Source: an uncultured Lachnospiraceae bacterium (GTDB taxonomy: Bacteria; Bacillota; Clostridia; Lachnospirales; Lachnospiraceae). Taken from it: a DNA stretch of 64,000 bases. Below the pieces are notes generated by a model. It ran no database searches. It saw only the letters and a program-made list of their open reading frames with translations, and was not told where the DNA came from. The position numbers and the translations under genes are program-made. Position 1 is the first letter of the stretch. Every line of letters starts with the position of its first letter. Positions 1-8,616 of the stretch are shown here, piece by piece. The stretch lies in assembly GCA_910580015.1 (NCBI GenBank), contig CAJTVT010000001.1, forward strand, positions 62,001 to 126,000, written 5' to 3'.

Positions 1-183
1 AGTCTTATATCCTGTCATATACTTTCCTGCCCCTTCGGATACACCCAGAATTACTGGTGAATTCAGCTCCTGTGCAGTCTGTAAAATAGACTTGGTCCAC
101 TCCAGATTGTTGATGTTGAACTGTCCAACAGCATAATGCCCTGCCTTTGCTTTTTGTAACATTTCTTTTGCAGATACTAACAT
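1..183 (-). CDS. fba: Class II fructose-1,6-bisphosphate aldolase, N-terminal part (3' end outside window)
   Basis: The first 61 residues of a class II (zinc-dependent) fructose-bisphosphate aldolase are present; the rest lies left of the window. The enzyme cleaves fructose-1,6-bisphosphate to glyceraldehyde-3-phosphate and dihydroxyacetone phosphate in glycolysis, in the cytoplasm. The visible text (start [20 protein letters not shown], then a QFNINNLEW stretch and [15 protein letters not shown]) is typical of the family N-terminus. The ATG at 183 is preceded by a GGAGGA ribosome site. A promoter candidate lies about 70 bp upstream. Identity is secure for the fragment. Confidence 0.9.
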   Translation of the reverse strand, partial: MLVSAKEMLQKAKAGHYAVGQFNINNLEWTKSILQTAQELNSPVILGVSEGAGKYMTGYKT

Positions 184-250
184 TTCTCTTCCTCCATTTC
201 TGTCTTCTGCCCCCTGCAGAAAACTGCATAAATTTCATAATTAAACTCCG

Positions 251-278
251 AGAATACCAGAGCCTGACTAAATTGCAA
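251..278 (-). promoter_or_regulatory. Promoter candidate for fba
   Basis: On the minus strand TTGCAA (273-278) is followed after 16 bp by TATTCT (251-256), with TGG just before the -10 (extended -10). It lies between the lipid-kinase gene and fba, so fba can be transcribed independently of the upstream cluster. Consensus reading only. Confidence 0.5.
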
Positions 279-355
279 CGAGACAGTACGATTGTCAAGT
301 GGTCAATACACTAGTATACTCACCTGAAATATAGTTTACATTATTTTCTCGAAAA

Positions 356-370
356 AGAAAAGTATTTTCT
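356..370 (-). terminator. Weak A/T hairpin after the lipid kinase gene
   Basis: AGAAAA (356-361) and TTTTCT (365-370) can pair. On the minus strand the stem is followed by a T-rich stretch, 18 bp past the lipid kinase stop. The stem is short and A/T-only, so it is at best a weak intrinsic terminator. Confidence 0.3.
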
Positions 371-387
371 GGAAGAAATTTCAGCCT

Positions 388-1284
388 TTAGCTTCGGACA
401 ATAATCTCCACTGCCTGCTTCTGATTTGTAATCAGAGCCTCCAGATGTTCCCCTCCATATTCTCCGTCTAAGGTCCAAGAAATCTTTTCCAAAGATTTTA
501 CCATCAGACGATCCGTCTTAAAAGTGTAGATTAGCTCTGTATCATCGATGAGATTGGTAAGACTTCTAATGATCTCATTCAGCTCTATGGGATTTTTGGG
601 CATTTTAATCAATGTCACCTCAAACATACCATCATCCAGTTTTACATTTTTTCCTGTGATATTTTTAAACCCTCCCGCCGAAGTGGAATTGGTAATCATT
701 CCATAGATAAATTCATCTTCAATCTCCTGGTCTCCTGCCGATATCTGTAGATGAAAGGACTGAATTGAAGCAATCCGTTTCACGCCTTCTATGATATATG
801 CCACATGTCCAATCCTATTTTTCAACTCCTGCCTAGTAGCATAGGAAACGTCTGTAAACAAACCAAAAGCTGCAATATATACAAAATATTCTCCATTAAA
901 ACTTCCGATATCACAAGCGAAGGGAACACCTCCCATAATCACCTGTGCTGCTTTATCCATATTCTTAGGTATTTTGAGAGATCCTGCAAAATCATTGGTG
1001 CTTCCAGAGGGAATGTAACCGATGGGAACTTTTTTATTTCGCTTCATCATTCCACTCACCACTTCATCCAGTGTACCATCCCCGCCGCTGCACACCACCA
1101 AGTCAAACCTGCCAGCTTCACGCTGTACCAATTCCATGGCATCTTGGGGTTTCTGCGTGGGATAAACTGTTACTTCGTATCCATTTTTCACAAACTGATC
1201 CACAAGATTCATCAGCCTGTTTTTAATCTGCCCTTTTCCAGAAAAGGGATTAAACACGAATAAAAGCTTCTTCTTTTTCTTCAT
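388..1284 (-). CDS. Diacylglycerol kinase family lipid kinase (DgkB/YegS type)
   Basis: A 298-residue cytoplasmic/peripheral lipid kinase of the diacylglycerol-kinase catalytic family. These enzymes use ATP to phosphorylate diacylglycerol or related lipids, returning diacylglycerol from lipoteichoic acid synthesis to phospholipid metabolism in Gram-positives. Seen: NPFSGKG near residue 12, the GGDGT nucleotide motif at about 67-71, and PSGSTNDFA near 113, all standard for the family; length is normal (about 300). It follows whiA by 6 bp and is probably the last gene of the hprK-murB-rapZ-whiA transcript. The exact lipid substrate cannot be read from sequence. Confidence 0.88.
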   Translation of the reverse strand: MKKKKKLLFVFNPFSGKGQIKNRLMNLVDQFVKNGYEVTVYPTQKPQDAMELVQREAGRFDLVVCSGGDGTLDEVVSGMMKRNKKVPIGYIPSGSTNDFAGSLKIPKNMDKAAQVIMGGVPFACDIGSFNGEYFVYIAAFGLFTDVSYATRQELKNRIGHVAYIIEGVKRIASIQSFHLQISAGDQEIEDEFIYGMITNSTSAGGFKNITGKNVKLDDGMFEVTLIKMPKNPIELNEIIRSLTNLIDDTELIYTFKTDRLMVKSLEKISWTLDGEYGGEHLEALITNQKQAVEIIVRS

Positions 1285-1290
1285 CCCGAA

Positions 1291-2244
1291 TCACCTCTTT
1301 TTTGCTTGTTTTAACTCCTCTGCCATCTCACATATTTTGCGTAGACGATGATTCACGCCAGATTTTCCCACTGGTGGATCTAAGAAAGTTCCCAGCTCTT
1401 TTAAAGCTGCCTGGGGATATTTAAGGCGCAATAGGGCAATTTCTTTTAGATTATCCGGCAAGCTATCCAGTCCACGCACAGATTTTATGTAATTAATATC
1501 TTCCACTTGCTTTACCGCAGCGTTGACAGTCTTGTTGATATTAGCTGTCTCACAATTCACCTGGCGATTTACAGAATTACGCATCTCCTTCAAAATACGG
1601 ACATTCTCAAGGTTCATCAATGCCACATGCGCCTCCATAATGTTCAGCATATCTACAATTTGCTCTCCTTCTTTCAGATACACCACATAGCTTTTCTTGC
1701 GTTTTACAATTTTAGCATCCATCTGAAAGCTGTTGATAATTTCCTGAAGTTGATTTGCACGTCCTTCTGCCGCACAGACAAGCTCAAAATGATAAGATTT
1801 TTCTGGATTGCTCATAGAACCTGCGCTTAAAAAAGCTCCACGGATAAACGCCCGGCGACAGCAGGATTTTTGTACTAAAAGCCCATTTGCAACACCAGGT
1901 GAACGGATATCTTCCCCCTGTTCATTCTGCCATTTTACCGCCTGCAAAACTTTCCTGATTTCTGCAATGTCTTTTAAAGAGATGACAAACATTCTACTCT
2001 TATGAAGATATACATTCTGTCTCACAGCGATATTCATATTTGCATGAAAAGCTTCACGTATCAACATAAAATATTTTCGGGCAAGGAAAATGTTTTCTGT
2101 GTAAACTGAAAGCTGCTTTCCCTCCTGAAATTCCTCCAATTTCCCCGCAAAACTCAAAATAGCAGCAATCTCGGCAATTTGACAATGCCTGCTCTTTGGG
2201 AGCTGTCGTGACAACTCCTCCTTCACTTCACCCGAAAACGACAT
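1291..2244 (-). CDS. whiA: DNA-binding protein WhiA
   Basis: A 317-residue WhiA protein: an N-terminal LAGLIDADG-endonuclease-like fold without nuclease function followed by a C-terminal helix-turn-helix. In Streptomyces it controls sporulation septation; in Firmicutes it is a nucleoid-associated protein affecting division. Seen: RRAFIRGAFLSAGSMSNPEK in the middle (family signature) and a C-terminal HTH around KYPQAALKELGTFLDPPVGK. It lies 18 bp after rapZ, the normal partnership, although the yvcK gene that often sits between rapZ and whiA is absent here. Start ATG at 2244. Confidence 0.95.
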   Translation of the reverse strand: MSFSGEVKEELSRQLPKSRHCQIAEIAAILSFAGKLEEFQEGKQLSVYTENIFLARKYFMLIREAFHANMNIAVRQNVYLHKSRMFVISLKDIAEIRKVLQAVKWQNEQGEDIRSPGVANGLLVQKSCCRRAFIRGAFLSAGSMSNPEKSYHFELVCAAEGRANQLQEIINSFQMDAKIVKRKKSYVVYLKEGEQIVDMLNIMEAHVALMNLENVRILKEMRNSVNRQVNCETANINKTVNAAVKQVEDINYIKSVRGLDSLPDNLKEIALLRLKYPQAALKELGTFLDPPVGKSGVNHRLRKICEMAEELKQAKKR

Positions 2245-2262
2245 CTTATCGTCCTCCCAGTT

Positions 2263-3138
2263 TTATTTGCCTCTAAGCGCATCTTTTTGAATGTCCCTGT
2301 GCTCGATTTTGAGTCCATATTCCTTCTGATTCTGCATTCTCTGGTACAGGCCATTCGCCAATGTCACAGATCGGTGTTTTCCTCCAGTACATCCGATCCC
2401 CACCACCAGTTGGGTCTTCCCCTCCGTGATATAGTTGGGAATTAAAAACTTCAACATATCTTCCAGTTTATCCAAAAACTGTCCTGCTTCTTTGAACTGC
2501 ATGACATATTCCTGGATTTCTCTATCATTGCCAGTTTTGGTTCGAAGTCCTTCCACATAAAAGGGATTCGGCAAAAATCTTACATCAAACACAAGGTCAG
2601 AATCGGTAGGTATTCCATATTTAAAACCAAAAGACACAATCGTAATAAAAAGATTCTTGTAATCCTGATTCTGAATAAAAATCTTCTCAAGTTCTGCCTT
2701 CAATTCCCTGGTCAACATATTGCTGGTATCTACAATATAATCCGCCTGATTTCTGAGAAATTTAAGACGTCTGCGCTCTTCCTGAATCCCTCTATCCACT
2801 CGCTCGCTGCCTGCAAGGGGATGTGTACGTCGTGTCTCCTTATAACGCTTTACCAGCACCTCATCGGTAGAATCCAAAAAAAGAATATCAAATTTCTTTC
2901 CATCCTGCCTTAGCCTGGAAAGCACATCCTCCAATTCCTCCAGAAACTGCCCGCTTCGAATATCCACCCCCACGGCCACTTTCTGCAATTCTGCATCCTG
3001 AAGAATCGCCAATTCCGCAAATTTTTCAATCAATGCGATAGGCAAGTTATCCACACAGAAATATCCAATATCCTCCATCATTTTCAATGCTGTACTCTTT
3101 CCAGCTCCTGACATTCCTGTCAAAATTACAAATTTCAC
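2263..3138 (-). CDS. rapZ: RNase adapter protein RapZ (nucleotide-binding, YvcJ family)
   Basis: RapZ/YvcJ is a P-loop ATP/GTP-binding protein; in enterobacteria it delivers GlmZ sRNA to RNase E and senses glucosamine-6-phosphate, while in Bacillus YvcJ affects competence. Seen: Walker A GMSGAGKS at residues 8-15, and the C-terminal GIGCTGGKHRSV signature. I set the start at GTG 3138 because a perfect AGGAGG sits 6 bp upstream; a longer reading to 3189 has no ribosome site and adds non-family residues. Length 291 aa, normal. Adjacent to whiA. The gap to murB holds a large inverted repeat. Confidence 0.93.
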   Translation of the reverse strand: MKFVILTGMSGAGKSTALKMMEDIGYFCVDNLPIALIEKFAELAILQDAELQKVAVGVDIRSGQFLEELEDVLSRLRQDGKKFDILFLDSTDEVLVKRYKETRRTHPLAGSERVDRGIQEERRRLKFLRNQADYIVDTSNMLTRELKAELEKIFIQNQDYKNLFITIVSFGFKYGIPTDSDLVFDVRFLPNPFYVEGLRTKTGNDREIQEYVMQFKEAGQFLDKLEDMLKFLIPNYITEGKTQLVVGIGCTGGKHRSVTLANGLYQRMQNQKEYGLKIEHRDIQKDALRGK

Positions 3139-3162
3139 TGTTATCCTCCTAGTGTATGATAT

Positions 3163-3241
3163 GTACTTTCGGAGTCTCTTTGTACTCAATTCAATAAGAA
3201 ATCAAGACACTACACTAGTACAAAGGAATTTCCGAAAATAC
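3163..3241. repeat. 79-bp imperfect inverted repeat between murB and rapZ
   Basis: Arms 3163-3185 (starts GTACTTTCGGAG, ends CTTTGTAC) and 3218-3241 (starts GTACAAAGG, ends CCGAAAATAC) are near-reverse-complements around a 32-nt loop. The element lies in the untranslated gap just upstream of the rapZ ribosome site and has no T-run on either side. It may be an mRNA processing or stability hairpin; no function is shown. Confidence 0.6.
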
Positions 3242-3273
3242 ATCTACAATTCCAGCCGCTAAACATCCTCTTT

Positions 3274-4176
3274 TCAAAAATCTCCCAGAAAACGCACTTC
3301 CGTCTCAAGTCTTACTCCCGCATATTCTTCCACCTGTTCCTGTACTTTTCGAATCAACTGGGAAATTTCTTCCGCTGTGGCTTCTCCTCGATTAATGACA
3401 AATCCACAGTGCTTTTCTGATACTTGGGCATCTCCTACACGACATCCTCTAAGCCCAGCATCCTGAATCAACTTTCCAGCAAAATATCCCTCTGGACGCT
3501 TAAAGGTACTTCCTGCACTTGGATATTCCAGTGGCTGCTTTTCACTGCGCTGGCGGCGCAGTCTAGCCATCTCCTCCTCTATCTGCGTAAAATCCCCAGG
3601 TTTTAGCTCAAACTCTGCCTCCAAAACAATATACTGATTTTCTGGAATACAGCTATGGCGATAACCTAAGTCTAAATCCTCCCGTGTCAGTTCTCGTTCC
3701 TCTCCCTCTGGGGTCAAAACGATAGCTCTTTTCACAATCTGTTTTATCTCTCCGCCATAAGCGCCTGCGTTCATTACCAGGGCTCCACCCACTGTGCCAG
3801 GAATTCCAGACGCAAATTCCATCCCTGTCAATCCACAGTTTGCCGCACTTCTAGCCACAGAAGACAGTAAAGCCCCAGCCTGGGCCTTAACAAGATTTCC
3901 TTCCACGGACACCTTGGCAGCTTCTTTCCCCATTTCAATTACCAGACCAGAAATGCCTTTGTCTCCCACCAAAAGATTGCTGCCATTTCCAATCACCAAC
4001 CATGGAACTTCATATGCTTTACACAGGGAGATTATCTCCGACAATTGCTCTCGTCTGGGACACACATAATATTCTGCTGGCCCGCCTACCCGAAAAGTGG
4101 TATGGCCACTCATATGTTCCTGCACAAAACAACGATCCGTAATCTTTTGTAACCCTTCCAAAAATGATTCCTTCAC
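3274..4176 (-). CDS. murB: UDP-N-acetylenolpyruvoylglucosamine reductase MurB
   Basis: MurB reduces UDP-GlcNAc-enolpyruvate to UDP-MurNAc with NADPH and FAD, the second committed step of peptidoglycan synthesis. The 300-residue protein shows the FAD-binding part (TTFRVGGPAEYYV near 25, GNGSNLLVGDKG near 63, GIPGTVGGALVMNAGAYGGE near 125) and the catalytic serine motif SAGSTFKRPEG near 221; the LETEVRFLG ending carries the C-terminal catalytic Glu. Absence of the extra Tyr-loop and the overall size point to a type II MurB. One base separates its start from the M18 peptidase stop, so translation is probably coupled. Confidence 0.96.
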   Translation of the reverse strand: MKESFLEGLQKITDRCFVQEHMSGHTTFRVGGPAEYYVCPRREQLSEIISLCKAYEVPWLVIGNGSNLLVGDKGISGLVIEMGKEAAKVSVEGNLVKAQAGALLSSVARSAANCGLTGMEFASGIPGTVGGALVMNAGAYGGEIKQIVKRAIVLTPEGEERELTREDLDLGYRHSCIPENQYIVLEAEFELKPGDFTQIEEEMARLRRQRSEKQPLEYPSAGSTFKRPEGYFAGKLIQDAGLRGCRVGDAQVSEKHCGFVINRGEATAEEISQLIRKVQEQVEEYAGVRLETEVRFLGDF

Positions 4177-4177
4177 A

Positions 4178-5572
4178 TTAAGCCTCTTTCAAAAATGCTG
4201 TATAACCAAGTTTCGCTTCATAGAGATCTGCTTTACTGATAATTTCCCAGGGAGCATGCATGTTGAGCACTGCCACACCACTGTCAATGACAGACATATT
4301 ATAATTGGCCAAAATATAGGCGATTGTGCCCCCTCCGCCCTGGTCTACCTTTCCAAGCTCTGACGTCTGAAAATACACGCCGTTGTCATCCATAATTTTT
4401 CTCAATTCCGCCATATATTCGGGATTTGCATCATTGGAACCACTTTTTCCTCTGGAGCCAGTATATTTGTTAAATACCAGTCCATTTCCAAAATAAGCGC
4501 AATTGCGTTTCTCCATAACAGAAGCATACAAAGGATCGTATGCGGCACTGACATCTGAGGACAACACCTTAGAATGCGACATGCATCGATTAAATATCAC
4601 CTGGCTGTAACCACCCATCGCTTCCAGAATTTCAGCTACAAGATAAGAAAAAAACTTGGATTTCATGCCAGTTGCTCCCACACTTCCAATCTCTTCTTTA
4701 TCCACCAGCAAACACACACTGGTCTTCTCACATTCTCCGGCCTCCAATATCGCTGCAAAAGAAGGATAAGCACACACTCTATCATCATGACCATACCCCA
4801 TAATCATACTGCGATCCAGACCGTAATCTCTTGCTCTGCCCGCTGGAACCACTTCAATTTCTGCGGATAAGAAATCTTCCTCTTCTATATTATATTGTTC
4901 TTTTAAAATGTTCAGTACATTGGCTTTTACGGCTTCTTTGGCCTTCTCCTTTTCCTCCTCTGACGTCCAAGGAATACTGCCCACTAAAAGATCCAGGTTT
5001 TCCCCATCAATCACCTTGGAAGCTTTTTTCTCCAACTGTTCTGCTGCCAAATGAACCAAGAGATCGCTAATTCCAAAAACTGGATCTGTTTCTTTCTCCC
5101 CAATGTTGACCATCACCTTCGTGCCGTCTTTTTTTACTACAACCCCATGGAGAGCCAATGGAAGCGCAACCCATTGATACTTTTTCACACCACCATAATA
5201 ATGCGTATCTAGCATAGCCAATTCTGTGTCCTCATACAATGGCACTTGTTTCAAATCTAATCTGGGAGAATCAATATGAGCCCCAAGTATATTCATACCC
5301 TTTTCCAATGGCTGTCTGCCAATCACAAACAAGGCAAGGGTTTTACCCATATTTTCTGCATATAATTTATCACCTGCTTTTATGGTACGTCCTTTTTCAA
5401 CTACCTCATTTAGGTCCTCAAATCCTGCCGCTTTTGCCTGTGCAATCAGCTCAGTGACACATTCTCTTTCTGTCTTACATTCTGATATAAATTTCTTATA
5501 TTCCTCCCCAAAAGCAAACACTGCTTCCTTCTGTTCTTTGGAATATTTTTTCCACGCATTTTTTCGTTCCAT
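4178..5572 (-). CDS. M18 family aminopeptidase
   Basis: A 464-residue zinc aminopeptidase of family M18 (aspartyl/aminopeptidase I type), which removes N-terminal residues from peptides in the cytoplasm and forms large tetrahedral complexes. Seen: the metal/active-site blocks GAHIDSPRLDLKQ near 100, GHDDRVCAYPS near 258, DKEEIGSVGATGM near 292, and the C-terminal MHAPWEIISKADLYE block containing the last metal His. Length is normal. It sits between hprK and murB in one minus-strand run; this neighbourhood probably reflects cotranscription rather than shared pathway. Start ATG at 5572 with AGGA upstream. Confidence 0.93.
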   Translation of the reverse strand: MERKNAWKKYSKEQKEAVFAFGEEYKKFISECKTERECVTELIAQAKAAGFEDLNEVVEKGRTIKAGDKLYAENMGKTLALFVIGRQPLEKGMNILGAHIDSPRLDLKQVPLYEDTELAMLDTHYYGGVKKYQWVALPLALHGVVVKKDGTKVMVNIGEKETDPVFGISDLLVHLAAEQLEKKASKVIDGENLDLLVGSIPWTSEEEKEKAKEAVKANVLNILKEQYNIEEEDFLSAEIEVVPAGRARDYGLDRSMIMGYGHDDRVCAYPSFAAILEAGECEKTSVCLLVDKEEIGSVGATGMKSKFFSYLVAEILEAMGGYSQVIFNRCMSHSKVLSSDVSAAYDPLYASVMEKRNCAYFGNGLVFNKYTGSRGKSGSNDANPEYMAELRKIMDDNGVYFQTSELGKVDQGGGGTIAYILANYNMSVIDSGVAVLNMHAPWEIISKADLYEAKLGYTAFLKEA

Positions 5573-5592
5573 TGCTCTGCAATTCCTCCTAA

Positions 5593-6537
5593 CTATTCTT
5601 CCTCTTCATCTCCGGAACTTTTCTGAAGATTTGCCTGCACCCGGCGATACAATTCTTGGGCTGCATTATACCCCATTTTCTTTTGCCTGTGATTCACCGC
5701 TGCTGTCTCACAGATCACGGCAAGATTCCGCCCTGGACGGATAGGAATCGAATGACATACTACCTTATTGCCCAGATATTCTGTAAATTCCTCCTCCATT
5801 CCAAGCCGATCGTATTCATTTTCCTTTTTCCAGTCTTCTAATTTAATAACCAGATCGATATTCTGCTTTTCTTTTACACATTCCACACCAAAGAGCGTCT
5901 TTACATCGATAATGCCCACACCCCTCATTTCAATAAAATATCTCGTAATATCTGGTGCTGTGCCAACCAAGGTATGCTCATTAATCCTGCGAATCTCTAC
6001 CACATCATCACTTACCAGACGATGGCCTCTTCGAATCAACTCAAGAGCGGCCTCGCTCTTTCCAATTCCACTCTCCCCAGTAATCAAAAGTCCTTCTCCA
6101 TACACATCCACCAGCACGCCATGAATGGATATACAGGGAGCAAGCGCCTGACCAAGATAATAAATCAACTCTGCCATAAAAGCCGATGTTCCATAGTCTG
6201 TTGACAAAATCGGTGTATCATATTTCGTTGCGATACGCATAAATTCTTCGTCTGGCTGCAAATCACGGCTAAAAATCACACAAGGGATATTATGTGAGAA
6301 AAATTTATCATAGACATCTGATTTTCCTTCCTGACTCAGCTTCTGTATATAAGTATATTCCACCATACCGATAATTTCTATTCTGCTCTTTTCAAAATAA
6401 TCAAAATATCCTGTCAACTGCAACGCCGGACGATTCACTTCTGCAGTGGTGACCTTACGGTCCTTGATATCTACCTCTGGGTTTAATACTTTCAATTTCA
6501 TTTTTTCCACAATTTTTTTTACACTTACGCCATCCAT
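5593..6537 (-). CDS. hprK: HPr kinase/phosphorylase
   Basis: HprK phosphorylates HPr on Ser-46 and also dephosphorylates it, controlling carbon catabolite repression through CcpA in low-GC Gram-positives. The 314-residue protein has the P-loop GESGIGKS at 154-161 and the family signature around VGTAPDITRYFIEMRGVG (about 191-208), including the following IDVKTLFG. The N-terminal domain and length are normal. Upstream, centred at 6600, is a 17-bp palindrome. hprK leads the run M18 peptidase-murB-rapZ-whiA. Confidence 0.96.
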   Translation of the reverse strand: MDGVSVKKIVEKMKLKVLNPEVDIKDRKVTTAEVNRPALQLTGYFDYFEKSRIEIIGMVEYTYIQKLSQEGKSDVYDKFFSHNIPCVIFSRDLQPDEEFMRIATKYDTPILSTDYGTSAFMAELIYYLGQALAPCISIHGVLVDVYGEGLLITGESGIGKSEAALELIRRGHRLVSDDVVEIRRINEHTLVGTAPDITRYFIEMRGVGIIDVKTLFGVECVKEKQNIDLVIKLEDWKKENEYDRLGMEEEFTEYLGNKVVCHSIPIRPGRNLAVICETAAVNHRQKKMGYNAAQELYRRVQANLQKSSGDEEEE

Positions 6538-6591
6538 TCCGCTTCTCCTTTTCTCCGGTTAGTACCCCGGCAGCAATATCATTATGAGGTT

Positions 6592-6608
6592 ACAAAAACA
6601 GTTTTTGT
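6592..6608. promoter_or_regulatory. 17-bp palindrome upstream of hprK
   Basis: ACAAAAAC (6592-6599), one A, GTTTTTGT (6601-6608): perfect 8-bp arms, 55 bp upstream of the hprK start in the 158-bp gap after uvrC. It could be an operator or a weak terminator for uvrC; it does not match the catabolite-response (cre) consensus I remember. Confidence 0.35.
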
Positions 6609-6695
6609 GTATTCTTTCCTTGTTCGCTGTATTACTAATATGCGTATTTTATCATAGAAATTATTTCCCTTCAACAGCCGAAATGAAAAACAATC

Positions 6696-8570
6696 TTACT
6701 GCTTTTGATCGGAGGGATGGAAATAATCATACACAGACTGAGCAGCTCGTTCATTCATGGATGGAAGTCCTGCCAAAGTCTGTACATCTGCCTGCCGTAT
6801 TGCATCCAACGACAAAAACTGCTTCATAAGCGCTTTCCTTCTTGTGGCTCCAATCCCTGGAATATCATCAAGCACAGAATGTACTTGTTCTTTACTTCTC
6901 AGAGAGCGATGAAATTCAATGGCAAATCGATGGGCTTCATCCTGAATCCGCGTAATCAGTTTAAATCCTTCACTGTGGTGGTCGATGGGAATCTCCTGGT
7001 TCTGATAATATAACCCACGCGTCCTGTGATTATCGTCTTTTACCATACCACACACCGGTATCTCTAGTCCCAATTCCCCCAGTACCCGGAGTGCCACATT
7101 CACTTGACCCTTTCCCCCATCCATCATAATCAAATCTGGGAAACGAGTAAAACTGCCATAATCATTTTCCATTCGCCGTTCCTTTAATTCCTCTTGTTCA
7201 CGCATCCCATGAGAAAAACGTCGAGTCAAAACCTCGTACATGGAACTGTAATCATCTGGTCCATCCACAGTGCGCAGTTTAAATTTACGATAATCGCTTC
7301 GCTTTGGCTTTCCTTTCTCATACACAATCATAGAGCCCACGGATTCAAAACCGCTGGTATTAGAAATGTCATACGCTTCCACTCGCTTTAACTCCTCCAG
7401 TTCCAGCAATTTTCCAATCTCTCTCAAAGCTCCTATCGTTCTGCCTTCCTCCCGTTTTATTTTCTCTTTATCCTGGGATAAGACCATTCTGGCATTTTGA
7501 GCAGCCAACTCCACAAGTTTTTCCTTCGTTCCCTTTTTGGGAACACGGATATATACTTTCTGTCTCCGTTTCTGAGTGAGCCACTCTGCGATCACCTCCA
7601 TCTCTTCAATCTCTTCTTGGATTATAAGTTCTCTGGGAATGAACGGAGTTCCCGCATAAAATTGTTTTAAAAATGTGGCTAACACTTGAGAATTGGTGTC
7701 CTCACTTCCCACATTGACATGAAAATGATCGCGACCTATCAGCTTTCCTCCCCGGATAAAAAAGACCTGAACCACTGCGTCCTCTCCATCGGATGCCATA
7801 GCAATAATATCTTTATCCTCTCCATCGGAACTGGTAATCTTCTGTTTCTGTGCGATCTGCTTCACAGCCTTTAGCAGTTCCCGATATTCAATGGCCTTCT
7901 CAAAATTCATATTCTCAGAAGCTTCCTGCATTCTTTGTTCCAGCTCCTTTTGCACTGGCTGATAATTCCCATTTAAAAATTCCATGGCCTGTTCCACTCT
8001 GCTGCGATACTCTTCTTTACTGATAAATCCCTGACAAGGAGCTGTACATTGATGAATATGATAATTTAGACAAGGACGCTCCACCCCTATATCCTTTGGC
8101 AGAGAACGACTGCAAGATCTAAGTGTATATAGCTTATTGATCAATTCTATGGTGTCCTTTACTGCCCCTGCACTGGTATAAGGCCCAAAATATCGAGATT
8201 TGTCTTTTTTCATCTGACGTGAAAAGAGGACTCTGGGAAAATCTTCTCCCAGGGTCACTCTAATATAGGGGTATGTCTTATCATCCCTCAACATCGTATT
8301 GTATTTTGGTCTGTGCTCCTTAATTAAATTGCATTCTAAAATCAACGCTTCCAGCTCAGAATCGGTGATGATATATTCAAATCTCTCGATCTGCCTTACC
8401 ATCTGCTCCTTCTTCAATCCCTCGTTATGGCTGGGACGAAAATACTGGCGTACCCGATTCCGAAGACTGACTGCCTTACCAATGTAGATAATGGCATCCT
8501 TTGCGTCATGCATAATATACACCCCAGGCTTCTGGGGAACTTTTTTCAATTCTTCCTGAATGTCAAACAT
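6696..8570 (-). CDS. uvrC: Excinuclease ABC subunit C
   Basis: UvrC makes the two incisions flanking DNA lesions in nucleotide excision repair after UvrAB loading. The 624-residue protein shows the N-terminal GIY-YIG nuclease ([20 protein letters not shown] near 14-33), a four-cysteine-like zone around 150-180, the UVR interaction motif ([15 protein letters not shown] near 222), the RNase H-like C-terminal nuclease ([11 protein letters not shown] near 399 and [13 protein letters not shown] near 484) and the C-terminal helix-hairpin-helix ([19 protein letters not shown]). Length is normal. It follows ftsH by 46 bp. Confidence 0.96.
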   Translation of the reverse strand: MFDIQEELKKVPQKPGVYIMHDAKDAIIYIGKAVSLRNRVRQYFRPSHNEGLKKEQMVRQIERFEYIITDSELEALILECNLIKEHRPKYNTMLRDDKTYPYIRVTLGEDFPRVLFSRQMKKDKSRYFGPYTSAGAVKDTIELINKLYTLRSCSRSLPKDIGVERPCLNYHIHQCTAPCQGFISKEEYRSRVEQAMEFLNGNYQPVQKELEQRMQEASENMNFEKAIEYRELLKAVKQIAQKQKITSSDGEDKDIIAMASDGEDAVVQVFFIRGGKLIGRDHFHVNVGSEDTNSQVLATFLKQFYAGTPFIPRELIIQEEIEEMEVIAEWLTQKRRQKVYIRVPKKGTKEKLVELAAQNARMVLSQDKEKIKREEGRTIGALREIGKLLELEELKRVEAYDISNTSGFESVGSMIVYEKGKPKRSDYRKFKLRTVDGPDDYSSMYEVLTRRFSHGMREQEELKERRMENDYGSFTRFPDLIMMDGGKGQVNVALRVLGELGLEIPVCGMVKDDNHRTRGLYYQNQEIPIDHHSEGFKLITRIQDEAHRFAIEFHRSLRSKEQVHSVLDDIPGIGATRRKALMKQFLSLDAIRQADVQTLAGLPSMNERAAQSVYDYFHPSDQKQ

Positions 8571-8616
8571 TACATCCCTCTATTCCGTGCCTACTCCTGC
8601 ACAAACAGATCTTTGA

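Noticed and set aside
5..298. A 97-codon minus-strand frame overlapping fba
   Set aside because: It is out of frame with the clear fba N-terminus and covers its promoter region.
6584..6829. An 81-codon plus-strand frame starting with a hydrophobic segment
   Set aside because: Half of it is antisense to uvrC, it has no ribosome site and matches no family; probably chance.
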